Positions 10,192 to 19,207 of a stretch of DNA of 53,755 nt are shown piece by piece; within the stretch, counting starts at the first letter, position 1, and each line of letters opens with the position of its first letter. The notes below the pieces were generated by a model. That model made no database searches and was not told the origin of the DNA. It saw nothing but the letters and a program-made list of their open reading frames with translations. A program made the position numbers and the translations under genes. Source of the stretch: Fidelibacterota bacterium (GTDB lineage: Bacteria > Marinisomatota > Marinisomatia > Marinisomatales > UBA1611); NCBI GenBank assembly GCA_002722105.1, contig PBKF01000054.1, forward strand, positions 1 through 53,755. Reading direction: 5' to 3'.

Positions 10192-10410
10192 AAGATTAAT
10201 AAAGCAAGTATTTCATTTAAACATTTAATCAAAATTAATGATTGTTTATTCCTGGTAGTTATTAAGTAGTTAATTAATTATATGACTATTAAATTATTAT
10301 TTCATAATATCTGATAATGAAAATCTTAAATAAATTAACAACTGAAATAAATAGTAGTTGTTTGGTAGTTACCAATCTGTTTATAAAAACTTTATTTACT
10401 AAATTGATAT
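10192..10410 (+). promoter_or_regulatory. Leader of the second operon with repeated TGGTAGTTA motifs
   Basis: This AT-rich gap carries TGGTAGTTAT at 10253-10262. At 10362-10375 it has the near-palindrome TTGGTAGTTACCAA (six-base arms, two-base centre), which overlaps the 14-mer TTGTTTGGTAGTTA (10358-10371) shared with the leader at 2512-2525. AGTAGTTGTTT (10353-10363) also recurs at 2383-2393. The dyad sits about 36 bp before the ATG at 10411. It could be a repressor operator or an ops-like pause site. I see no strong terminator after 10191, so transcription may read through from the first operon. Confidence 0.4.
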
Positions 10411-11235
10411 ATGAGTAGTATATATAGAAAAGGAAGAGATGGTTATTTTTACTACCAAACTTACGTATATAATCCTATTTCAAAAAAAAAGGATAAGAGA
10501 ATTTTTCATGCATTAGCAACTAAGGATAAAGACAAAGCTGAACAAAAACAAAGAGAATTTGATCAAAAATATAAGTTTTTGACTAAAACTTCAGATAACT
10601 CGTTTATTAGAAGATTTTTCTTTAATAATCAAAAAACATTATTCATTGTTTCTATATCTGTCGTGTCAACTCTCTTTTTCACTAGAGTTTTTGATTCTAA
10701 CAAAAATAAAGATATCAATTCAAAAAAACACCAAAAACAAGATCTTCAAACTTTCCAGGGAGGATCCGATAGTTCTTATCTAAATCTAACAGATATTAAA
10801 GAGCAGAAAGAAATTAAAGAACCAAGAATAATTGATAAACAAGCTAATAACAATATTAGCAACAATGATTTGGAAATGATAAATAATAAAAAACCAGATG
10901 CAAAAATACGAATCCCGAGCTATAAAATAGTAAGGATTGAAGAGGTCTCTAGTGCTTTTGATCAAGGAAAAATATTTGCACTAATCAAAGATCCTTTTGA
11001 TTCAAAAGGTTTAAGGGGGGTTTGTGATAAAATCTTTAAACAATATTCAAAATTTAATAATATAATTATATGTCTTTATCTAGATAATAAGATAGGTAGG
11101 GCCATCGCTAGTGGGAAAGAAAATGATTTTACAGAAAAACAAAAAAGTGAATCATGGCTAGCGATGTTTTCATACAATAATGTAGAAGGCTCATATTTTG
11201 ATGATAGCCCTGGAGGGTACCTAGGTGTTTTTTAA
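10411..11235 (+). CDS. Uncharacterised single-span membrane protein with integrase-arm-like N-terminus
   Basis: 274 residues, family not recognised. Residues 3-52 (SIYRKGRDGYFYYQTYV, then KKDKRIFHALATKDKDKAE) look like the Arm DNA-binding domain at the N-terminus of tyrosine recombinases, but no recombinase catalytic domain follows. One membrane span lies at about 76-93 (LFIVSISVVSTLFF). A charged, Asn/Lys-rich linker leads to a C-terminal domain of about 100 residues ending SYFDDSPGGYLGVF. Topology would place the arm-like part in the cytoplasm and the last domain outside. It overlaps the SLBB export gene by 11 bp, so the two are probably translated together. A role in regulation or in assembly of the export machine is conceivable but unproven. 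Confidence 0.7.
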   Translation: MSSIYRKGRDGYFYYQTYVYNPISKKKDKRIFHALATKDKDKAEQKQREFDQKYKFLTKTSDNSFIRRFFFNNQKTLFIVSISVVSTLFFTRVFDSNKNKDINSKKHQKQDLQTFQGGSDSSYLNLTDIKEQKEIKEPRIIDKQANNNISNNDLEMINNKKPDAKIRIPSYKIVRIEEVSSAFDQGKIFALIKDPFDSKGLRGVCDKIFKQYSKFNNIIICLYLDNKIGRAIASGKENDFTEKQKSESWLAMFSYNNVEGSYFDDSPGGYLGVF

Positions 11236-13933
11236 TATTAATTTTCAAAAATTATATTTCCTTATTAAAAGTATTTTTATATATCTTTATTGTTTTAGTT
11301 GTTTATTAGGCCAAACGAATAGTCAGATTAAACAAGCTAAGGATATTATTAAAAAATCAAATATGTCGGAAGCCCAAATTAGATCAGCTGCAAAAGCTCA
11401 GGGATTTACAGATAAACAAATAAACGATGCCATAAAAAATGAATTAAATAAAAAAAATACTTCTCAATCCACTTCAATCGATGATTTAGAAGCAGGTAGT
11501 AAACAAACCTCAGTTTCCGAAACAGACGCTTCAAATAATAATAATGATGATTTTGATCAAAAATCAGAAATAGAGTCTGAATCCAAAGTGCAGCCTGGAA
11601 GAAACGAATTAGAATATTTTGGATATGAAATTTTTAAAAGGGACCCTTCAATTTTTCAGGCTTCCTCAGTCGGTGCAGTTGACCCAGATTATCTTATTGG
11701 CCCAGCCGATGAAATAATTGTTATGTTATGGGGTGAGACACAATTTCGTCAAGTCCTAAAAGTTGATAGAGAAGGCTTTATTTTTATTCCTGAAATAGGT
11801 CAAGTTTTTGTTAATGGCTTAAACCTAAATATGTTGGAATCAAAGCTATTCAGAGTATTATCTCAATCTTATGCTAGTTTAGATCCAAGAGGGTTTAAAG
11901 CGACTACTTTTTTAGATGTAAGTTTGGGCAACCTCAGACCTTTACGTATACAAGTTTTGGGAGAGGTCACCCAGCCGGGAGCCTATACCGTTAGTCCCTC
12001 AGCAACTCTTTTTTCTTCTCTTTATTATTTCAATGGTCCTACCACAAATGGATCGTTAAGAGATATTAAGTTGATTCGCGCAGATAAGGAAATCACGGCC
12101 ATTGATTTTTACAATTATTTACTTACTGGTAAAAAAATGCAGGATCAAAAGCTTCAACTAGATGATATAATATTTATTCCAAAACGAATGAAGACTGTGT
12201 CAATTGATGGTGAGATTAATCAACCAGGAATTTTTGAATTAAAAAATGGAGAAGGCATAAAGGATTTAATTAGTTTAGCTGGAGAATTAAAAATTTCTGC
12301 ATACTTGAAACGTGCTCAGATTGATCGGATTGTTCCTTTTGAGGAAAGAGAAAAATTGGGTATGGATAGAATAATTCTTGATCTAGACTTAAGCAAAATA
12401 ATTAAAACTAAAGAAAATTTCGAAATTCGAGATGGCGATCGTGTGCAAATTTTTTCTATTTTAGATATCAGATTAAACTCTGTAGAGATATCTGGAGCGG
12501 TAACCAGACCTGGAACTTATGAATTAGAAAAATCTTTTTACTTAAGTGATCTAATTCAAAGGGCAGATGGACTACTTGGTGATGCTTATAGAAAAAGAGT
12601 GGATGTTGTAAGGGTGTTACCTGATCTTCGACAAAAATTAATTAAATTAGATCTAGAACAAGTCATTAATGAGATTCCAAATCAAAATATTGAATTGCAG
12701 GCTTTAGATAGAATAAGGATATATAGTTTAATGGAAATGATACCAGGAAATTCGGTCTCTATAAAAGGACATGTAAAAAATCCAGGGCTTTACCCTTTAC
12801 TTGAGGATATGACTCTTCGGGATATCATTTTTCAATCTGGTGGATTTCTTGATGCAGAGTTTTTAAAGCAAACATATTTAGAAAGAGCAGATATATTTAG
12901 GTTTGACAAAAATCGCATTAATAGAAAAATAATTAGTTTTAATTTGGGTCAAATAATTAATGATGAAAATTTTGAATCTGATATAATTTTACAACCAGAT
13001 GATATAATAAACATTTATCCTAAGACTGTTTTTAGAGGATCTTACAGTATAACGATTAGTGGTGCGGTAAAAAATCCGGGAATATATAATATTAAGAAAA
13101 ACATGACTCTAATAGATGCAATTTTGGAAGCTAATGGTTTTGATAAAGATGTATATCGATATCGCATAGAGATTTCTAGGGTAGATCCAGAAAATTCATC
13201 ATTAGATGCTTATTCAAGTTTAATTGAAATTATAATGAAAAAAGATTTTATTGATAATTATATATCTGATGGATTTAATATAAATCAAGTTGATAATCCA
13301 GTATTAAATCCATATGATATGATTTTTGTTAGACCGGATCCTTATTTTTCTCTTCAGCGGAAAGTATCTATTGATGGTATGGTATTATACCCGGGTGATT
13401 ACCCGATTTTATCCCCAAATGAAACGATAAAGGATATAATTGATCGTGCAGGAGGTATTAGACCTGAAGCATATTTAGAAGCTTCTAGATTTATTAGAGG
13501 GAATAAAGAAATAAATCTTTCTCTTAAAAAAGTCTATGAAGGAAAAAATCATAAAAGTAATTATTTAGTTCGAGATGGTGACCAAATAATTATTGCAGGA
13601 TATGGGAAAATAATTTCTATTAATGGAGAAGTTAGTTCTCCTGGATTTTATCCATTTGAATCTAGAAAGCGAGTTAGTTCTATATTACGAGAATCTGGTG
13701 GATTGAGTCCGGATGCGGATAAAAAAAATATTTATATCAAATTCCCTAATGGAAAATCAAAAAAATATCACCCAGTTTTTGGCAATCCTAAAGTTAAAGA
13801 TGGTTCTGTTATAACTGTGGGTAAAAAGCCTGAAGAGGAACCTTTTGATAAAACTGAGTATATGTCGGAATTAAGTAGTATAATAGCTAATCTCGCTCAG
13901 GCCATTTCATTAGTGATTTTGGCGAAAAACTAA
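11225..13933 (+). CDS. Polysaccharide export protein with repeated SLBB domains
   Basis: 902 residues, much longer than Wza (about 380). A hydrophobic leader (about residues 8-28) suggests export. The Poly_export domain is near residues 153-220 (DYLIGPADEIIVMLWGE, then DREGFIFIPEIGQV). At least seven SLBB-like units follow, each starting with a beta-strand and a G-x-(V/I)-x-x-P-G core, for example VLGEVTQPGAY, IDGEINQPGIF, ISGAVTRPGTY, IKGHVKNPGLY, ISGAVKNPGIY, IDGMVLYPGDY and INGEVSSPGFY. A hydrophobic segment near the C-terminus (SIIANLAQAISLVIL) may be membrane-associated. Such proteins form the periplasm-spanning conduit for capsule or exopolysaccharide. Start GTG, overlapping the preceding gene. 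Confidence 0.9.
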   Translation: MFFNINFQKLYFLIKSIFIYLYCFSCLLGQTNSQIKQAKDIIKKSNMSEAQIRSAAKAQGFTDKQINDAIKNELNKKNTSQSTSIDDLEAGSKQTSVSETDASNNNNDDFDQKSEIESESKVQPGRNELEYFGYEIFKRDPSIFQASSVGAVDPDYLIGPADEIIVMLWGETQFRQVLKVDREGFIFIPEIGQVFVNGLNLNMLESKLFRVLSQSYASLDPRGFKATTFLDVSLGNLRPLRIQVLGEVTQPGAYTVSPSATLFSSLYYFNGPTTNGSLRDIKLIRADKEITAIDFYNYLLTGKKMQDQKLQLDDIIFIPKRMKTVSIDGEINQPGIFELKNGEGIKDLISLAGELKISAYLKRAQIDRIVPFEEREKLGMDRIILDLDLSKIIKTKENFEIRDGDRVQIFSILDIRLNSVEISGAVTRPGTYELEKSFYLSDLIQRADGLLGDAYRKRVDVVRVLPDLRQKLIKLDLEQVINEIPNQNIELQALDRIRIYSLMEMIPGNSVSIKGHVKNPGLYPLLEDMTLRDIIFQSGGFLDAEFLKQTYLERADIFRFDKNRINRKIISFNLGQIINDENFESDIILQPDDIINIYPKTVFRGSYSITISGAVKNPGIYNIKKNMTLIDAILEANGFDKDVYRYRIEISRVDPENSSLDAYSSLIEIIMKKDFIDNYISDGFNINQVDNPVLNPYDMIFVRPDPYFSLQRKVSIDGMVLYPGDYPILSPNETIKDIIDRAGGIRPEAYLEASRFIRGNKEINLSLKKVYEGKNHKSNYLVRDGDQIIIAGYGKIISINGEVSSPGFYPFESRKRVSSILRESGGLSPDADKKNIYIKFPNGKSKKYHPVFGNPKVKDGSVITVGKKPEEEPFDKTEYMSELSSIIANLAQAISLVILAKN

Positions 13934-14018
13934 AATCAATGCGGATATTAATACTCTCTTTTACAAATATAAACCATTTAAAGATATTATCTGATAGATA
14001 GATACAAAAATAAAATCA

Positions 14019-14564
14019 GTGAAAATTGAGTCAACATTAATTCCTGAAGTAAAAATTCTTACTCCGGCCATCCATAAAGATAGGAGGGGGTATTTTTATG
14101 AGTCATACAAAAGTGAATTCTTTGACCAGCACGGTCTCCCCTCAAATTTTGTTCAAGATAATCAAGTGCAATCAAAACAGAAAGTTATTCGAGGATTTCA
14201 CTATCAATTAGCTAAACCGCAAGGTAAGCTAATTCGAGTTGTCTCAGGACAAGTAATCGATGTAGCTGTAGATCTGAGACTTGGTTCTCCAACATTTGCT
14301 AAGTATGTAAAAGTCGAATTATCAGATAAGAATAATAAATCACTTTATATTCCAGAGGGTTTTGGGCACGGATATTTAGTATTATCAAAAGAGTCTGTAC
14401 TATTATATAAATGTACAAATTTGTATGATCCGATGGATGAATATGGTATTGTTTGGAATGATAAAACTATTAATATTGACTGGGGTTGTAAAAGGCCGGT
14501 TATATCGAAAAAAGATTTAAATCTCCCAATATTAAGTGAACAAAAATTTTTACCTAAATATTAA
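14019..14564 (+). CDS. rfbC: dTDP-4-dehydrorhamnose 3,5-epimerase
   Basis: 181 residues, the standard size for RmlC. Visible landmarks are DRRGYFYESY near residue 21, VIRGFHYQ near residue 54 (containing the catalytic His), GKLIRVVSGQVIDVAVDLR and the IPEGFGHGYLVLS block near residue 111. It epimerises C3 and C5 of dTDP-4-keto-6-deoxyglucose. It is immediately followed by rmlB and rmlA with no gap or a slight overlap. GTG start. No RmlD reductase is visible, so the product could be rhamnose (RmlD elsewhere) or another deoxysugar made by the DegT enzymes downstream. Confidence 0.93.
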   Translation: MKIESTLIPEVKILTPAIHKDRRGYFYESYKSEFFDQHGLPSNFVQDNQVQSKQKVIRGFHYQLAKPQGKLIRVVSGQVIDVAVDLRLGSPTFAKYVKVELSDKNNKSLYIPEGFGHGYLVLSKESVLLYKCTNLYDPMDEYGIVWNDKTINIDWGCKRPVISKKDLNLPILSEQKFLPKY

Positions 14565-15617
14565 ATGAAAAAATGTCTAATTACTGGTGGTTTTGGATTT
14601 ATTGGTTCAAACTTTATAAGATTATTATATGAATCGAAAAATGAATTTAAAATTATTAATCTTGACAAGTTAACATATGCAGGGAATAGGGATAATTTAA
14701 TAGGTATCCCGGCGTCCTTTTGCAATACAATAGAGGGTGATATTTGTGATAAAAATCTAGTTTCTAATTTATTTGAAAAATACAATTTTGATATTGTAGT
14801 CCATTTTGCTGCTGAAAGTCATGTAGATAGATCTATTGATGGTCCAGATAATTTTATCAATACAAATGTTTTAGGAACTTTAAACTTGTTGGAGTGTGCT
14901 CGTTTTAATTATTATAAGACCAACAATTTTAATTTTCGTTTCTTACATGTTTCTACTGATGAAGTTTATGGATCTCTTGGAGTCAGTGGTAAGTTTAGCG
15001 AATCAACTCCATATGATCCGAGCTCTCCATATTCAGCTTCAAAAGCTGCATCTGATCACCTAGTTCGGGCTTGGAATAAAACATTTGGTTTGCCGACATT
15101 AATTACCAATTGTTCTAATAATTATGGGCCCTATCAATTTCCAGAGAAATTGATTCCACTTATAATTATTAATTGTATAAATCAGAAACAATTACCAGTT
15201 TATGGTGAAGGCCAAAATATAAGAGATTGGTTATATGTGGATGATCATTGTGAAGCAATAAAAAAAGTTTTAGAAAAAGGTAAGATTGGTGAGACTTATA
15301 ATATTGGTGGGAACAATGAAATTAAAAATATAGATATAGTTAAACAAATTTGTGGAATTATGGATGAACTGATTCCTCGATCAAAAGGTAATAGATATTC
15401 TGAATTAATTAAATTTGTCAAAGATAGACCGGGACATGATTTTAGATACGCAATAGATTCTTCAAAGATTAAAGAAAACTTAAATTGGACTCCAAATGAA
15501 ACTTTTAAAACTGGTATACGTAAAACAATTATGTGGTATATAGATAATAAAATATGGTGGAAGAAAATTCAGGATGGTACATATAGTCAAGAAAGATTGG
15601 GAGAATTAAAAAAGTGA
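14565..15617 (+). CDS. rfbB: dTDP-glucose 4,6-dehydratase
   Basis: 350 residues, the usual RmlB length. It has the NAD motif [11 protein letters not shown] (7-17), the [15 protein letters not shown] block typical of RmlB, the VSTDEVYG motif with catalytic Asp-Glu, and the active-site [12 protein letters not shown] segment with the Yxxx[18 protein letters not shown] is also diagnostic. It converts dTDP-glucose to dTDP-4-keto-6-deoxyglucose. The ATG directly follows the stop of rmlC and the end overlaps rmlA by 4 bp. Confidence 0.95.
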   Translation: MKKCLITGGFGFIGSNFIRLLYESKNEFKIINLDKLTYAGNRDNLIGIPASFCNTIEGDICDKNLVSNLFEKYNFDIVVHFAAESHVDRSIDGPDNFINTNVLGTLNLLECARFNYYKTNNFNFRFLHVSTDEVYGSLGVSGKFSESTPYDPSSPYSASKAASDHLVRAWNKTFGLPTLITNCSNNYGPYQFPEKLIPLIIINCINQKQLPVYGEGQNIRDWLYVDDHCEAIKKVLEKGKIGETYNIGGNNEIKNIDIVKQICGIMDELIPRSKGNRYSELIKFVKDRPGHDFRYAIDSSKIKENLNWTPNETFKTGIRKTIMWYIDNKIWWKKIQDGTYSQERLGELKK

Positions 15618-16486
15618 AAGGTATTATTCTAGCAGGAGGAAGTGGAACAAGACTATATCCCATAACCAAAGTTATTTCTAAGCAGCTTTTGCCTATTTAT
15701 GATAAACCGATGATATATTATCCTCTATCGACCTTGATGCTCTCAGGTATTCAAGATATTCTCATTATTTCTACTCCAGAAGACACTCCTAGATTTGAAA
15801 GGTTATTTGGTGATGGTAGCCAAATGGGTTTAAGATTGAGCTATAAAATTCAACAATCTCCAGATGGATTAGCGCAAGCATTTTTGTTAGGTGAAGAATT
15901 TATAGGGAAAGATCCAGTCGCCCTTATTTTAGGTGATAATATTTTTTTTGGTCATGGATTAGTTGAATTACTTGAAAAAAGTAAAAATGTTGTTGAACAA
16001 GAAAATAATGCGGTTATTTTTGGGTATGGAGTTAAGGATCCCGAAAGATATGGCGTTGTAGATTTCAATAAAAATTGGGAAGTAACTTCATTAGAAGAAA
16101 AACCAGAAAATCCAAAATCTAATTATGCTGTTGTTGGTTTATATTTTTACCCAAACGAAGTAATAAAAATTGCGAAAACAATTGAACCCTCAGATCGTGG
16201 TGAACTAGAGATAACTTCAGTGAATCAAGAATTTTTTAATAATGAGAAATTAGATGTGCAATTAATGAGCCGTGGATATGCTTGGCTGGATACTGGAACA
16301 CAAGAAGCAATGAACGACGCATCGAACTTTATTAAAATTATCGAGCAGAGGCAAGGAATAAAAATTGCGTGCTTAGAAGAAATTGCTTACCGTAAGGGTT
16401 TTATAAATAGGGAAAAACTAATAATGCTATCAAATAATTATAGTAATGAGTATGGGGATTATTTAAGGGAGATTATAAAATTATAA
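15614..16486 (+). CDS. rfbA: Glucose-1-phosphate thymidylyltransferase
   Basis: 290 residues, typical RmlA. The nucleotide-binding signature is [18 protein letters not shown] near residues 8-25. The [14 protein letters not shown] block, the [10 protein letters not shown] metal-binding motif (near 110) and the VVGLYFYPN segment follow. It makes dTDP-glucose from dTTP and glucose-1-phosphate, the substrate of the RmlB upstream. Start GTG with a 4-bp overlap. A weak AGGAT-CTT-ATCCT hairpin follows the stop at 16487-16499, without a T-tract, so I do not call a terminator. Confidence 0.95.
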   Translation: MKGIILAGGSGTRLYPITKVISKQLLPIYDKPMIYYPLSTLMLSGIQDILIISTPEDTPRFERLFGDGSQMGLRLSYKIQQSPDGLAQAFLLGEEFIGKDPVALILGDNIFFGHGLVELLEKSKNVVEQENNAVIFGYGVKDPERYGVVDFNKNWEVTSLEEKPENPKSNYAVVGLYFYPNEVIKIAKTIEPSDRGELEITSVNQEFFNNEKLDVQLMSRGYAWLDTGTQEAMNDASNFIKIIEQRQGIKIACLEEIAYRKGFINREKLIMLSNNYSNEYGDYLREIIKL

Positions 16487-16576
16487 AGGATCTTATCCTA
16501 CCACTTTAATACTTTAACTATTTAAAAAAGAAGCAAATTTTGGATCACAAAAAATTTAGAAAATGAACTATATAAT

Positions 16577-17650
16577 ATGAATAATTTTTCATCTAATGAT
16601 AAAGATCATTCTTTTGTAGAAATAATCTTAATTCTTGCATCTCAAATAAAAATTATAATAATTGTTCCTACAATATTATGCATTATAACAATCATCTATT
16701 CTTTATTTATTGCTAATCATGTGTATACTTCTACATCGAAAATAATGTCATCTTCATCAAGCGGAGGTATTTCTCAGGCAGCTGGCTTAGCTGCACAATT
16801 TGGGATTTCACTTCCGATATCATCTGGAGAAGCAGAAACTAATTGGGTATATCCAGAAATAATCAAGAGCCGAACAATTGGCAGAAAAATATTAAAAAGA
16901 AACTTTAATACCAGAGAGTTTGGGGCACAAAAGAGCTTAACACAAATTTTGACTTATGGGAATGAAGAACCTCAATTTTCATTAGACACTTTAGAAACTA
17001 TGGCTCTAGAATTATTAAATAAAAAAATCCAGGTTTCGGAAAATATAAAAACAGGAATTTATACTTTAATCACCAATGCCTCTGAACCAGTATTATCTGC
17101 TGAAATAAATATGGCTATTCTTGAAGAATTAGACTCTCATCAGAGGGAATATAACAAAAACAGAACTAGCAAAACCCGTCAATTTATTGAAGAAAGAATA
17201 GTGGGTACTGAAAAAGAACTGAATTCTGCTGAGGAAAACCTAAGAAAATTTATGGATCGAAATCGGAGAATAGAAAATTCACCAACTTTACTTTTAGAAC
17301 AACAAAGATTGAATAGAGAGGTAACAGTATTAACGGGTGTTTTTACTACTCTAAAGCAGCAGCTGGAGACAACTAAGATTGAAGAAGTGAAAGAGTCAGA
17401 ATACGTCATTATACTAGATAAACCAGAAGTTCCCTTATTAAGATCTAAACCTCAAAGAACAAAAATGGTTATAATGTCAGGAGTTTTTGGTATTTTATTA
17501 GGTATTATTGGTGCCTTTATCGCTAATGTAAGTCAAAGTTTTACCAGGGATGAAAGAAAAATATTGGAAAAGGCCAAACGCCAACTGGCAAATAATATTC
17601 CGTTTTTTTTGGCGTTTTTTAAGAATATTAAACAATTTCAACAAAATTAA
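16577..17650 (+). CDS. Wzz-like chain-length determinant
   Basis: 357 residues with two membrane spans, about 26-46 (IKIIIIVPTILCIITIIYS) and about 297-318 (IMSGVFGILLGIIGAFIA). Between them is a periplasmic domain with coiled-coil-like helices (for example FIEERIVGTEKELNSAEENL) and a LLRSKPQR motif just before the second span; a Pro-rich motif near TM2 is typical of polysaccharide co-polymerases. It would set polymer length together with Wzy. There is no fused or adjacent tyrosine kinase, so it is the O-antigen/PCP1-like form rather than the Wzc form. Confidence 0.85.
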   Translation: MNNFSSNDKDHSFVEIILILASQIKIIIIVPTILCIITIIYSLFIANHVYTSTSKIMSSSSSGGISQAAGLAAQFGISLPISSGEAETNWVYPEIIKSRTIGRKILKRNFNTREFGAQKSLTQILTYGNEEPQFSLDTLETMALELLNKKIQVSENIKTGIYTLITNASEPVLSAEINMAILEELDSHQREYNKNRTSKTRQFIEERIVGTEKELNSAEENLRKFMDRNRRIENSPTLLLEQQRLNREVTVLTGVFTTLKQQLETTKIEEVKESEYVIILDKPEVPLLRSKPQRTKMVIMSGVFGILLGIIGAFIANVSQSFTRDERKILEKAKRQLANNIPFFLAFFKNIKQFQQN

Positions 17651-17714
17651 AGAACCTAAGTTAGGTAAAAAGTTGTTCATAGCTAATTTTCTCATAACTT
17701 TGATTCATTAAAAC

Positions 17715-18566
17715 TTGAAGTACTTTCGAATAATTCCTAGGCTAGATATCAAAGGTCCTAACCTAGTTAAGGGTATACATCTAGAAGGATTGCGTGTATT
17801 AGGTAAGCCTGAAGATTTTGCAAAACTATATTATAAAAATGGTGCTGATGAATTAATTTATCAAGATACTGTAGCAAGTTTATATCAAAGAAATAATATA
17901 ACGGAATTGATCTCTAAAACAGCAAAAAACATTTTTATTCCTTTGACTGTTGGTGGTGGTATACGTTCATTGGAAGATATTAAAAATATTTTAAACGCAG
18001 GTGCGGATAAAGTTGCTATAAACACAGCTGCAATTGAAAATCCTAATTTAATAAATAAATCCAGTAGGGTATTTGGTTCTTCAACTATCGTTATTGCTAT
18101 TGAAGCAATAAAACAAAAAGATGGTACATATTTAGCATATACCGATAATGGCCGGGAATATACTGGAGTTGAAGTTATAAAATGGGCTAAGGATGTTGCT
18201 TGTCGAGGGGCCGGGGAAATTTTACTTACATCTATTGATAGAGAAGGCACAGGGAAAGGTTTTGACCTAAACCTTATCAAAAAAGTTTCTGATTCTGTTA
18301 GTATTCCAATTATTGCTCATGGTGGGGCATCGAATCCTCAGCATATAGCTGATTCGATAAATAATGGTGCTGATGCGGTCTCGATAGCATCAGTTCTACA
18401 TTATTCAGCTATAAATCATAATAGAGTTTTATCACATAAATATGAAGAGGGGAATACAGAATTTTTGGATAAAAATAAGTCGGTTAAAATATTTGGTAAT
18501 AAAAATTTGATTGATATAAAAAACCAATTAATTGATCATAATATCCCGATTAGGCATTTTAAATAA
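17715..18566 (+). CDS. HisF-like ammonia-channelling cyclase paralogue for sugar amidotransferase
   Basis: 283 residues with a HisF-type beta/alpha barrel. Landmarks are RIIPRLDIKG near residue 4, TVGGGIRSLEDI near residue 76 and LLTSIDREGTGKGFD near residue 170, which carries the second catalytic Asp of HisF. The N-terminus diverges from histidine HisF (GPNLVKGIHLEGLRVLG), as in HisF2 proteins encoded beside WbpG. With the next two genes it should form the complex that passes ammonia to an N-acetyl sugar. TTG start, 64 bp after wzz. A true histidine role is unlikely because no other his genes are present. Confidence 0.85.
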   Translation: MKYFRIIPRLDIKGPNLVKGIHLEGLRVLGKPEDFAKLYYKNGADELIYQDTVASLYQRNNITELISKTAKNIFIPLTVGGGIRSLEDIKNILNAGADKVAINTAAIENPNLINKSSRVFGSSTIVIAIEAIKQKDGTYLAYTDNGREYTGVEVIKWAKDVACRGAGEILLTSIDREGTGKGFDLNLIKKVSDSVSIPIIAHGGASNPQHIADSINNGADAVSIASVLHYSAINHNRVLSHKYEEGNTEFLDKNKSVKIFGNKNLIDIKNQLIDHNIPIRHFK

Positions 18567-18568
18567 AT

Positions 18569-19207
18569 ATGGACTTAGCAATTATAGATTATAAAATGAG
18601 CAACCTTCATAGTGTGCGTGAAGCTTGCAAGAAGGTTAACATTGATTGTGAAATTACTTCTAAGCCTGAAAAAATTTTAGATGCAAAAATAGTGATTTTA
18701 CCAGGTGTTGGCGCATTTGGAGAAGCAATGTTGAAGCTGCAAGAAAGAGATTTAGATGATTGCATCATACGTTTTTTTGAAAGTGGTAGGCCTATTATTG
18801 GGATTTGCTTAGGGTTACAACTATTATTTGAGTCTAGCGATGAATTCGGAAGTTATAAAGGTTTAGGCCTTGTTAAAGGATCGGTGAAAAAATTTGATCT
18901 CCAAACTATTAACGATGTTAAATATCCAATTCCTCAAATAGGCTGGAATAAAATTTTTAAAAATGAAAAAGATTGGAAGGACTCTTTACTAAAAAATAAT
19001 ATTGATGGTGATTTTATGTACTTTGTCCATTCTCACTATGCAGAACCAAAAGATAAAAACATTATTTATTCTACGACGCTATATGGTCAGAAAAACTTTT
19101 GTTCATCAATTAAATTTCAAAATATTTTTGCCGTGCAATATCATCCTGAAAAAAGTGGTGAGAATGGTTTAAAAATATACAAACAAATAAGAGAGGCATA
19201 TTTATAA
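18569..19207 (+). CDS. HisH-like glutamine amidotransferase subunit
   Basis: 212 residues, class I glutamine amidotransferase. The oxyanion-strand motif is PGVGAFGEAM (45-54). The nucleophile is Cys80 in IGICLGLQLLFE. The His192-Glu194 pair completes the triad in QYHPEKSGENG. It would hydrolyse glutamine to feed ammonia to the HisF-like partner encoded 2 bp upstream and on to the WbpG-like synthase directly downstream. Gene order HisF-HisH-WbpG, tightly packed, points to one complex. Confidence 0.88.
   Translation: MDLAIIDYKMSNLHSVREACKKVNIDCEITSKPEKILDAKIVILPGVGAFGEAMLKLQERDLDDCIIRFFESGRPIIGICLGLQLLFESSDEFGSYKGLGLVKGSVKKFDLQTINDVKYPIPQIGWNKIFKNEKDWKDSLLKNNIDGDFMYFVHSHYAEPKDKNIIYSTTLYGQKNFCSSIKFQNIFAVQYHPEKSGENGLKIYKQIREAYL

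Noticed and set aside
16487..16499. AGGAT-CTT-ATCCT hairpin after rmlA
   Set aside because: Five-base stem with a three-base loop and no T-tract, likely chance.
17655..17667. ACCTAA-G-TTAGGT dyad downstream of wzz
   Set aside because: A perfect but isolated 13-bp dyad with no second copy; not enough to call an operator.
17715..19207. HisF and HisH as histidine biosynthesis genes
   Set aside because: They sit directly before a WbpG-like amidotransferase with no other his genes, so a sugar amidotransferase role is more likely.
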